A stretch of DNA of 64,000 nucleotides from Datnioides undecimradiatus (Eukaryota; Chordata; Actinopteri; Lobotiformes; Datnioididae), in contig WARS01000026.1 in assembly GCA_008933995.1 (NCBI GenBank), positions 3,114,501 through 3,178,500 on the forward strand, in the 5' to 3' direction. Below, piece by piece: positions 15,029-46,043 of this stretch. The translations under genes and the position numbers were made by a program. The notes under the pieces were generated by a model that searched no databases, had not been told where the DNA came from, and saw only the letters and a program-made list of their open reading frames with translations. How positions within the stretch are numbered: position 1 is the first letter of the stretch; every line of letters begins with the position of its first letter.

Positions 15029-16246
15029 CTAGAGAAAACACACAGAAAAATCAATGATTGCATTTGATTAGTAAGTACATTTGGTGCTACACAAATGAAG
15101 CAAGACTGTGTTTGTTTCCTTGTTTAGAAGAAAAGATAAACGGACAGAACATAACAGTGCAGAACCCATGGTCACAAAATGTAAAGAAGACCCAATCAAA
15201 GTACACCCACTCTCAAATTTCCAGTCATTGCAGCCTACAACAAATATGGCCGACCTAATCCATTGAGGCGCTTTAATATTTTGTAAACAGGAGTCACTCG
15301 GACATTTAACAGTCAAATAATGGACAATGATGCATTTCATATATACATCCACTGGACAACTGGCTTTCGATGAATACTAATAATGATAATTGTATGCAGT
15401 GACTGGGCTGCATAGAGGACATTATATATTTTTGCAAATAATAAAACACAACTTTCCAGCGTATTTGCAGTGCATTAAAGATGTACATTCCGCGCCCGGT
15501 GACTACATATGCGAAGTATCTCATGTTTTTCCATGTCCTTGCAGTCAGCCATACTTGCTAAAGCATACGCCCATGAAATTCTATCTACCCTATTTGGTGT
15601 GGGGCTACAGTGGGACAGCGAGCTGGGCCTGTCTGGTACCTCTCAGAGCGATCATTCTGTGCAGACAAAGAGCTTAAAACATCGTTTCTAAACATTTAAT
15701 TCGCCGATGTTAGGAAGTAGGCTAATCCTCCGCTGCTGTATGTTTAGGAGCAGTGCAGGGAGGAGTTGTACGCTTATTTTAAGCAGCACAGACTCGACGC
15801 ATTGTTCCTGATGTACCCTGCATGGGAGGTTTACGGAATTTAGCACTGTATCCTAAAGGTGCAATGTTTCGAGGTGTTTTATTTATTATAGTAAGCTAAG
15901 CCATGAGATGTTAACTGCTATGACTCGAGTCTACGGCACGCGACGGAACTACTTAACCTCCGGTATCTGTCTGACAAATATGACTCCACATCCAAAGACA
16001 AGTACTATGCTCGTGAACAAGTATACTTTGAGACAAGGATATAATACTGTTATCACAACCAGGACTATGTAGCAATCCAAAGACATTGGCAGACACTCGC
16101 ACGGATGTGATCAACGTTAGCTAATAATACAGACAACAGCTCTCCAGCCACTAACAACTGACTACAATTTATCTGTAATATCAACTCTGTTCACTGCAAA
16201 CACTAATAATATAAATAAAGAAATTATTTTAACCTTTTTTACTCAC
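15029..16246 (-). other. kif1b: kif1b intron 1
   Basis: The intron separates the non-coding first exon (donor GTGAGT at 16246-16241) from the first coding exon. Short reading frames on both strands have no recognisable homology. AACGTTAGC words occur near 16113-16122, close to the promoter side. Confidence 0.7.
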
Positions 16247-16760
16247 GTTTGTAGACTCTCACCAAGACAACACCATAGGACAGCGGCGAGAACTAACGTT
16301 AGCTAGCGGGCGTCAAACCTGAATTGTTTTTTATCTGAATCCGCGAGCACGAAAACTGTTTTTAAGTCCACTTTGGTGAAAAACACCCATTATAGCGGTA
16401 TCCGCCGCCGGATGGACCTGTGGTTGCAGCCAATCACCTCCCTGACGAGTTTATTTTCCAGTAGAGGTACGAGGCGGACGTCTATCTGCACACAAGCGAA
16501 AAGAAGAATTGATGGATCGCCTTGATTTACCGATGAGATTACGTCAACTCCCTCTCGGCCGCGCCGACTGACAAGGCTGACGGGCCAATAGAAATGGAGA
16601 CGTCGGTGACTAATGTGTCGCAGAGCCAATAGTGATGCTCGGAGTCGGAAGTGGGTGGGGTCTTTTTTTTTTTTCGACAGTGACGCCACACTGCAGGATT
16701 TCTACCCACCGCTCCCCGCACCGCTGTCACCGCAACACCCAGGGTCACCGGAAAGAGCGC
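16247..16760 (-). promoter_or_regulatory. kif1b: kif1b promoter region and non-coding exon 1
   Basis: A good donor (AAAC then GTGAGT) lies at 16247/16246 on the minus strand, and the sequence upstream of it becomes GC- and CpG-rich at about 16380-16760, with GCCGCCGG-, CGGCCGCGCCGAC- and CGCCGTC-type stretches. This is what the 5' exon plus CpG-island promoter of kif1b should look like. The exact start site cannot be read from sequence. An AACTAACGTTAGCTAGC cluster sits at 16291-16307, inside the probable exon 1. Confidence 0.6.
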
Positions 16761-18638
16761 CGTCTAGCGGGAAATGGAGCACGTCACATCCTCAAGTGTG
16801 AAAAAATCTTAAGAAATCTACTCTTCCCAATGTCAACAATTCTGTTCACAATGTTAAAAATGTATATGCCCACAAAAGTGCAACAAATGTAAGCGCATCT
16901 TACCTTATGCAAAAAAAATGCTAGTCTCGGTTAGCTCAAATGAAAGGCACATGATCAAGCCATGGCTTAGTTCTTATCTTTTGGATGCAGTTCACTTTGA
17001 TCTCAGTAATATTGCAGTTTTTGCAGCTAGGTTCTTAATGGTGTGCAACAAATTTTTGTTTTTCAGGATACACTGTTCCAATTTACCCTTGACCATCCAC
17101 TACTTTATCTTGCCAATACATTTGGGACAGTTGCCAAGTTTTATCCATTAGATTATAACAATTACAGTAGAGGGATGACTAAGCTTATGTATTTGGGAAG
17201 CCACACCGCTTAAAAAAATGGTCATCAGGAACTCAAATAAGTTATCTATCCATTGAACCTAATGACAAATTTGAATTGAGGTGTGAAATTATGGCATTTG
17301 AGAAACCGTAATGTATAATCCTGCACTCCAAATTTTGATTTGTATGACTTTTGTGCAGTTGACTCTTTGCATGAAGGATTATTTTAAAAAAGGTTGCATA
17401 ATCTGACATTTTGTAGCAGTGTGTGCTGAAAAATTTTAATAATCTCAAATAAACTACAACAAATAAATAAAAAATTGGCCAAAAAGGACCAAACAAAACC
17501 ACTGAGGCATTAATCCGAGGAAAAAACAGTGACCAAGTTGTGAAATAATGTGCATCATCATTTATTTCAGTTCAAAATCCTAGCTTCCAAAACAGGTATG
17601 TGATTAAAGGAAATCATTTCCTGTACAGTTAAGGTCAGCAAGGTCAAGTTAGGTACAGTGCCATTTGAAAGAGACCATCTTGAGGTGAGATGCCAGTGGT
17701 TCTGAATAGCAAAATTTAAACGGTGTGCCCCTACAATGGTGTTTCTGGTGCTCATGCTACATTCTCTCATCTTCCTTTCACTTCGCCTAAAAAGAGGGTT
17801 ATTTGTCCATGAGGCGCTTAGGAGGTTCTGGACTTGAGGCCATGCACACACAAGAAGTAAATTCAGTCTATTTAAGTCAGCAGGGAAAATGTGACTAAAA
17901 GGGAACAACTGAACATACTGTATTTTGGTAAACCACTGCTTATCTTCCTACTGTACTCATAAAGGAAACTGACATTTAGGATTAGTTTACGTTAAGCTAC
18001 ATCCTTAATGGATATTCCCAGTTCTGAACTTTGCCTACAAGTACAAACTGGGCATCTGTTAGCTCTGGGAAAACCAGCATACTCGTACATTATGTGGACT
18101 CAAGTACATAATTGTCACAGTCTCGATAATGAATACTCAGGGCTAGTAATTTCATCAGAACCCACCCACACTCTCCCAGTTGTATTGCCCTTCCCTCTCC
18201 CTCAAGTCACAAGTCTTTAATGGAGCAAACATACAGAGTATTACAAAAACAAAATGAGAACCATAAAGGAAAATGATCAATGAAGTGACTGTCTGCACCT
18301 CGCTGGTAAACGTGTTGGTGGTAGAAACGTATTTTTGCAGCATTATAATGCATCAACTAACTCTTGTTAAATATATGTATATATTTTGATATATATATAC
18401 ACACACAAACTCATGAGAAAAAAACTTAAAAGTCTTAACTTTATTATATTTTGTTTTTAGAACCATGATAATGGTTTGAGACAAAAAGGGTAAATGCGAA
18501 TAAAAATCAATCAGGTCTCCTTTTTTTCCATTCAAAATGTTTTTTGTTGTCATTGGTAGAAGTGACACTGAATTCGGGCGATTTGGACGAGATCCCTTAA
18601 TGATGGTTAGCAGGCCAGATGACGTTGACATGTGGTCT
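16761..18638 (-). other. kif1b-ube4b intergenic region and ube4b 3' UTR
   Basis: This holds the 3' UTR of ube4b, which ends at one of two visible minus-strand AATAAA signals: 18440-18445 (about 195 bases after the stop) or 17561-17566 (about 1.1 kb after the stop). The remainder, up to the kif1b promoter, is AT-rich, without an open frame I can support. An alternating TA/CA stretch lies at about 18365-18407. Confidence 0.55.
17561..17566 (-). terminator. ube4b: candidate distal poly(A) signal of ube4b
   Basis: The plus strand reads TTTATT, that is AATAAA on the minus strand, about 1.07 kb beyond the ube4b stop codon. A second AATAAA at 18440-18445 is nearer the stop and could give a shorter transcript. 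Confidence 0.4.
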
Positions 18639-34132
<15,494 letters not shown>

Positions 34133-34156
<24 letters not shown>

Positions 34157-34470
34157 TGCAGCTAACTTAGCTAGCTATTTCACTTTCAACTGCTTTAATG
34201 TGTGCCAGCCAGAGCCAGCTAGCTAGCCTGTACTAGAGCTAAATATGCATAGTCTAATTCGTTCAACAAATATGTCAGTCTTGATTGTCTTCAAGATAAA
34301 AACTATGACACTGGTTTACGGAGGGTGGCAAGTTACAGCTCCTCCAAAAGCCTCTCGTTTGCTAGTTTTCTACCAAGAATGAAACAAAAAGAAAAGTAGC
34401 TAGCTATTATACGTCAAAATACAACAGCGGCCATTTTGGTTCTACACAGCGTCACGTGACTTAAAAGACA
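34133..34470 (-). promoter_or_regulatory. ube4b: ube4b exon 1, 5' UTR and core promoter
   Basis: The start codon lies at 34156-34154 in the context TGCAATGG. Upstream on the minus strand come several GCTAGCTA words (34165-34178, 34217-34227, 34397-34406). A YY1-like site, read CCAAAATGGCCGC on the minus strand, is at 34427-34439, and a perfect ten-base palindrome GTCACGTGAC at 34451-34460 contains a CACGTG E-box (USF/TFEB/MITF type). These last two probably lie at or just upstream of the transcription start. The limits are estimated. Confidence 0.6.
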
Positions 34471-34962
34471 ACTGGAGGAGGTGTGAAGCTTCGCGGTGTC
34501 GCGCACACCAGTGTTTTATTTAAAGTTGTTTGATTGTGATTTTTGTTATATTTCTCGCATTGCTAGTCGATTCAGTGCCCGCTAGCAGCTCTAAGTCAAG
34601 TCAGATCGTGCTCATGTTTCCTGGTGTTCCTTTAAATAAACAGCTGTAGTTATTTATTAAACTTAGTGTGCACAAATAGTCAGTGGGGCACACGGTCACT
34701 ATAAAGAGGTTTTTATTAGACAGTGTTGTTGGAGCTCAGTGCAAGTCAAAGCACTGTCGAGGGCGGATTTGTGGTAGTGCAAACCCCACTGCATTGCATC
34801 AAACTTTTGTTATGTTACTGCTCACAGTTCCTACTTATCATAGTGAATGATTATTCATGCTAGAAAAATAAACATATTCGTTTTACTAAACATTTTACTA
34901 CATCTAGATTGACAAAAATGAATGACTGAATAACAAACACTGCAGATTTCTTTTAAAGGCAT
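34471..34962. other. rbp7-ube4b intergenic spacer
   Basis: Between the ube4b promoter and the poly(A) signal of rbp7 I see no gene-like reading frame and no recognisable repeat. Confidence 0.6.
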
Positions 34963-35463
34963 TTTATTACACAAAATCATCCAACACCTCACTTTTTGTT
35001 GAGCATCTGGTACAACGTATCTACGTGAATGAGGACTTTTATTTTAAACAAACGTCGAACGGACAAGCCAGTGCAAAGAAAAAGTGGCATCTCATTTTTT
35101 TTCTATAAAACAATTCAGATTTGGAATAAACAAAAGGTTTGTTCAAACAAACAGACTGCACAAGTTGTTTTTCAGTCAGGTGAAGGGAGCAAATAGCATA
35201 CTTAATGCTGATTTCATTTTCTAAGGCCAAGCACCACCAAGCTACAGACCAGTGCAAACCTTGTGTCTGATAACGGTAATGCACTAATGCCATCTAGTGG
35301 TGACAATCCATACCCTGACAGGAAAGACGTTACATTACAGAGAAAACACCAACTGTAACGGTAAGTATGGTTTGTTTGTTAGTCAGGGTTTACATTGGAT
35401 GGTCACACCCACACACATGCAGTGTCTTTAATCACAGAGTAACAGAAATACAACATTCACTCT
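34963..35463 (-). other. rbp7: rbp7 3' UTR with poly(A) signal
   Basis: AATAAA on the minus strand (plus-strand TTTATT) lies at 34963-34968, about 500 bases after the rbp7 stop codon. A second copy lies near 35038-35043. The segment has no coding potential beyond chance. Confidence 0.55.
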
Positions 35464-36425
35464 TCACTCGTTCACTTTCTTCTTGAAAACCTGTTTGCAG
35501 ACTTCTCCCTCACAGTACAGCTCCTGGGGGGTCACAGGTCACAGATGTTTATTCAGTATGATGTCAAATCAAATTAGTTTGGGGCATTATGTGCAACAAA
35601 TATGACTGAATTGTTCATATTCTTACCAGATGTAGCTTGTCCTCTTCAATCCAATGAGCCCAGCCCCGGTTCTTCTTCTCTCCAATTTGCTCACACACCA
35701 GTTTATTCCCCTCCCATGTCACCACTGACTGCAAAGAAAGCAGAGAGGAGGAAATCACAACACAGAACAGTTTTAGTCTCCAAAAATTAAAGGTGAAACA
35801 CATTGTTTGAACTGCAAAAGTATGCTCAATTTAGTTTGAACACACTATTTCTTAGCCATTCGCCTTCACCTTAACATTTCTGTTGTCCAGTCCTTGGGTA
35901 AACTCCTCAAACTCTTGACCCACTCTGAAGGAGATGTTGTAATTTCGGAAGGTGCTGGAGGTTTTAATGATGTACTGCTCCCCCGGCTGCTCAATCACTT
36001 TCCTCATCTTCAGCTTCAGAGCAATTTTACGTAAGTATGGGCTGATACCTTAAGGGGTAGAAAAGAGTTTTACCTGAGTAAACAAATCTCAAAAACAAAC
36101 TCAACCACTGACTGCAAACACATTCTCTTACTCACACAGTGCCATGCATACCATAAATAGCACTGCCATAATGCTGCATCACAGACAGAAGCTGCACACC
36201 TAGTGCTCTATTTAATGTCATATAACATCTGCAGGCATTTTAATTCACAATTAAATTTGTTGCATTAGAAATGCAGATAGCCCAAGTCATTAACAAAAGA
36301 TTCAATATCTGAGGACATTGGTGAATAAAAACAACAGGCTGTCAAGACTTACCCAGTGCAATCATGTAGCCCTCCAAGTTGACATTGCTGATCATTTCCC
36401 ATGTACCACAAAGGGTTGCTGGCAT
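35464..36425 (-). CDS. rbp7: cellular retinol-binding protein, RBP7-type
   Basis: This is an intracellular lipid-binding protein that carries retinol in the cytosol. Coding exons are 36353-36425, 35870-36048, 35627-35728 and 35464-35523. The first three lengths (73, 179, 102) are the standard ones of the family and the last is slightly long; the product is 137 residues against about 134 in human. It begins [11 protein letters not shown], where GTW is the family signature, and ends [18 protein letters not shown] (residues 56-61) and [18 protein letters not shown] (102-119) are typical of the CRBP branch. Residue 109 (108 without Met) is histidine, as in CRBP III/IV, rather than the glutamine of CRBP I and II. 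It lies between ube4b and nmnat1 on the same strand, exactly as human RBP7, which decides the name. RBP5 is the main alternative on sequence alone. Confidence 0.88.
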
Positions 36426-36457
36426 TTTGATTACTTTTTGTCTCCCTGACCTCTGAC

Positions 36458-36459
<2 letters not shown>

Positions 36460-36492
<33 letters not shown>
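36460..36492. repeat. (TG)16 microsatellite in rbp7 5' region
   Basis: Sixteen uninterrupted TG dinucleotides on the plus strand (CA on the transcript strand) end about 35 bases upstream of the rbp7 start codon. It therefore lies in the 5' UTR or core promoter. Confidence 0.97.
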
Positions 36493-36494
<2 letters not shown>

Positions 36495-38122
36495 TATAAT
36501 GCGATCTTCAAACTGCTGGGCTGTGATGAGGAGTTCAAAAAAGAGGCTGCTGCCCCAGAAACTTGGAGGTGTAAATGGAGGCGTGCCCTTTCCTCATTTG
36601 CTGTCACCTGAGGACCACGTGAGGACGAGGGAGTTGCTCTCATCAGTGCCACCGTGTAGAGAGGAAGCCAGACGGGTCCGACTGGTCTCACAATTCACAA
36701 ACCAATACACCTTGCAAACTTTCCCTCAGGTGTCAGAAATTAATTGCACACACATGCACGTAAACACCAGGAAAACGTTGACCTTTATTGTTGGAATTAC
36801 AGTTAGGTTAATTATGACCCTTTCTGTCTGATATTTGCTTCCTGTATCGCATCACATTACAAGCAGTGGTGGTTCGATTTGCACAAAGTATTAATACGGT
36901 AACTCAAAGATTTTTCTGTGACATAACTATATATAAATTATTTCCTCTTTTTTAGGTTAACAATATCTATATGATATAATACCTGTTTTTCAGTCTAATT
37001 GTAAAATAAAGCTCAGAGCAAACTGGATTCAAACACGTGCTGTTGGCAAAAAGATGACCTATGTTAAAATGACACACCTGTCACGGCAAGGAACCAAATA
37101 ATACTGACGCTGGTTGTCACGCTGACAATACATGGAGCTTGTCCACACACTGAGGTTCATTTTTCTCCTGACATTAATTCAGCAGAAAGCAGGTCAACAG
37201 CTGCAAGATGTAATTCAGAGAAACCTTGTTGGAGTGGTTTTCCATCCAAGTCGCAGCATGTGCACAAACTGTCATAGACATGTGATGCAGACATTAATTA
37301 GGTGTTTTATAACATGAGCATGACATTGTGATGTAATGAACCACTGCCTTATGTTAACCTGTTACCTTGCATTATGCCTTTTAAGTTTATGTGGTATATT
37401 CAGCTTTTTGATGTACTCAAATAGCATCACTTCAACTTTAAAAGTAAATGAATTGGGCTACAACTCTGATGTGACGTAATCACTTATACTTTCATGTCAA
37501 CACTCTGCTCTCATAACGAGCCTTTAGTTTGGCTGCACTTTGTTATTTCATCTTTTATCTTCTGTCAGTGTAGATTACCGGCAAGATGAGTTAACCCTCC
37601 AAAACAAACAGCATTTTAATCAAATGGGAAAGGTGACAATTTGGCACTTCCTCAACTGAAGATGTTAGCAGTCTCTTATCTGTGAGACAATAGCGTTGTA
37701 ACAGCAATGAAAAGCTTCCAAAACAAAGAGGGTTGTTTATTTTATTTTCATCCAATACATTTAACTGTCAATTCAAAAAAACTACAGCACAAGGTAAACA
37801 TGTTTCAGCTTATTGCCAGCTTTTTCCTAAGGAAGTGCATGGAAACTACAGGTACAGAACATGTGATGAGCTGAAAGAGTATATGGAAGCAAGTGGAGGA
37901 AAAGTGGTGGTACAGCAGGTAAAACCATTAAAAACCCTTTGTTCCTGTTCGTATCTCAAACACGCTGTATGCTCACTATTTCACACAAAATTTTGAATCA
38001 TTTGTTCAGTAACCACACACCAGACTTATTTCTAGCTAATGACATTGAGATGACCTCCCACCCAGTTGAACTGCTGCTCACTTATACATTTCTGGACACA
38101 CAAGCTCATTTTTGGCACAGTG

Positions 38123-38398
38123 AAACCGAATCACCTAAACTAGAAAAGTCTATGCAGGTGTATCATCTTTGTGTGCACAGTCACTGGGTTATAGCAAAGT
38201 CAAACCAAATCACCTAAACTTGAAAAGTCTATGTAGGTGTATCATCTTTCTATGCAGTCACTGGGTTATAGCAAAGTGAAACCAAATCACCTAAACTTGA
38301 AAAGTCTATGCAGGTGTATCATCTTTGTGTGCACAGTCACTGGGTTATAGCAAAGTGAAACCGATTCACCTAAACTTGAAAAGTCTATGCAGGTTTAT
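38123..38398. repeat. minisatellite, 77-79 base unit, about 3.5 copies
   Basis: Four copies of AAACC(G/A)AATCACCTAAACT start at 38123, 38202, 38279 and 38358, giving spacings of 79, 77 and 79 bases. Each unit continues with GAAAAGTCTATGCAGGTGTA and TCACTGGGTTATAGCAAAGT. The last copy is cut off near 38398. Copies differ by only a few substitutions and one small deletion, so the array is young. It lies about 150 bases downstream of the nmnat1 stop codon and may be in its 3' UTR. Confidence 0.95.
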
Positions 38399-38545
38399 CT
38401 TCTTAAAAAACACACACCCGTTATTAGAAGCAACTTGTCTGCATAGAAGGCACTGGCAGAAGCTTAAATTACCTGAAATGTGTCTAACGCCACAACTGAT
38501 CCAAAGCACTTGTAGTGTGGGCAGCCTCTGCAGATGTAAACATCC

Positions 38546-44276
<5,731 letters not shown>

Positions 44277-46043
44277 TAATTTTACAAACTGGTAATTTTA
44301 ACTCTGCGTCTTTGTTATTGCCAAGAAAGAAATGTGCCAATTGATAACTGATTTTGTATATAATCAGTGCACTTCTAGGTGTTGCTGCAGAGGCTAATAC
44401 TTTTTAACAGTATTGTTTTATAACCCTCAGCCTTTGTAAATGTCTTTTATTTGTCCAGATTGGTGTAAAATTGTATTATAGGTACGAGGAAGTGATTTGT
44501 TAAATATGAAGACATGTACATGAATGTGAAGGATAGTCATAGCAGTTCAAGAGAAATATTCTGTTGTTATTTGTTCTGTATTTCCTATTGGATTGCTCTG
44601 TCTATCTGTCTTAAAACCTGAAAATGCAACATGGTTTTCTTTAAATGTTGATTTCTACGCCAGTGTTGCAAATATTCAGGATGTTATTTTAACTAAAGTG
44701 TTTACAGGAATGTGGACAAAATAACAGAAATACCACCAGAGACAGATCCCCACAGTAACTAAATTACACTACAAATGCAGTAACACTAGTCATTTTAATT
44801 AATTTAATTTTAATGCGAACAGCATATGCAGCATGTGCCCAGTAGGAATTGACAATGTGCAGCAGACTGTTGAAACAGCTGAAACAGATGTGACAATCAC
44901 TTCTTTCTGTGTGGGTTTTCAAAGCAATCAAACAATATATAAACACCAAAATGGTCAGTGCCAAAATCACAGTTTGTAACTGTTGAATGACTCAAAAATA
45001 ATCGATAACACACAAAATATGATACTGTCAAAGAGGGACCGCAGTAACAGGCCACAGCTTTCTGACAGAAATAGATCATGTGTCACAAAATGATCATTAA
45101 ACAACTGTAAATCATACTTCAGGCTCAAATCCGTCTCAACTAAACAGACTCTTAACTAGCCTCTAAAGCTCGTATTTATACTGTGACTGGCATCAGGAAG
45201 CTGCATTGATCCAGGGCAAATCTAGTATTCAGATATGTAACGAGGTGAAATGAGCACTAATCTGGACTGAAAATATCATGATCTGCTGAGTCTTTGACCA
45301 GTTTGCCTGCAGTGTGACTAGAACTCCACTGGATGCATGAGAGACGCCATCTGTTAAATGTTGTGGAGGGTCTTCTGCAGCCGTCTCATGAGAGTGATTC
45401 AGTTTAATTAAAAGTCTGTGTGGACGTTTAACAGCCAAGGAACATCAGGTCACATTGTTTGCACTGTCCTCGCTGTGCAAATTGAAAAAAGCCCATAAGC
45501 ATCATGAAAATGGAAAATGGTGTTCAGCAAACATCTGTGAAGATACACTGACGACTACATCTTGTTGGGTACTGGATATTTGTATGTGGTTTTCATTATT
45601 TTGTCCCATGCTGTATACATTCATTAATCATCAGGCATTTCAAATTGTGCAGCAGTTGACAACTGTAGTTATTAATTTGCAATAATCCAGGTCAATATAG
45701 CATTTTTCTCCAAGTTTAAACTATTTAGTGTCACAATGTTTACAACGTTGATCATAATTGATATTCAGCTTTGAAACCAAGTTTTTGGATTGTCAGTAAA
45801 AAGAAAAAAAAGTGTTTGGGTTATTCAGTAATTTGTTGTGTTTTGCCCGTGAAATTTAATTGGACCTCTTTATATTTGAGCCTTAGGTAATTTTAATTTC
45901 ACCACCAGAGGGCACTAACGCTCAAGATATAAAACACTGAGCAGCACTACCCAGGGCGTGTACCATGGTAACACACCTACAGCCTGAGCAACAATACTGC
46001 AGAAAACAAGAGTAGACAGACATTATACCCCATCTCATCATCC
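44277..46043. other. lzic 3' UTR and lzic-clstn1 spacer
   Basis: The lzic 3' UTR starts here; an ATTAAA at 45096-45101 is one candidate poly(A) signal, but no canonical AATAAA was found close by. The rest is AT-rich and without recognisable genes. In mammals ctnnbip1 lies in this slot; I did not see its coding sequence. Confidence 0.5.

Larger units (their letters stand above)
36426..38545 (-). other. rbp7 upstream region and nmnat1 3' flank
   Basis: This interval contains the rbp7 promoter on the left and probably the nmnat1 3' UTR on the right. A minus-strand AATAAA at about 37738-37743 is a candidate distal poly(A) signal of nmnat1. It also holds the microsatellite at 36460 and the minisatellite at 38123, listed separately. 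No other gene was recognised; reading frames are short. Confidence 0.55.

Noticed and set aside
35464-36425. Naming the retinol-binding protein rbp5
   Set aside because: Sequence alone would allow it, but position between ube4b and nmnat1 on the same strand matches RBP7.
38123-38398. CRISPR-like array
   Set aside because: The repeats are directly tandem, with no unique spacers, in vertebrate DNA; it is a minisatellite.
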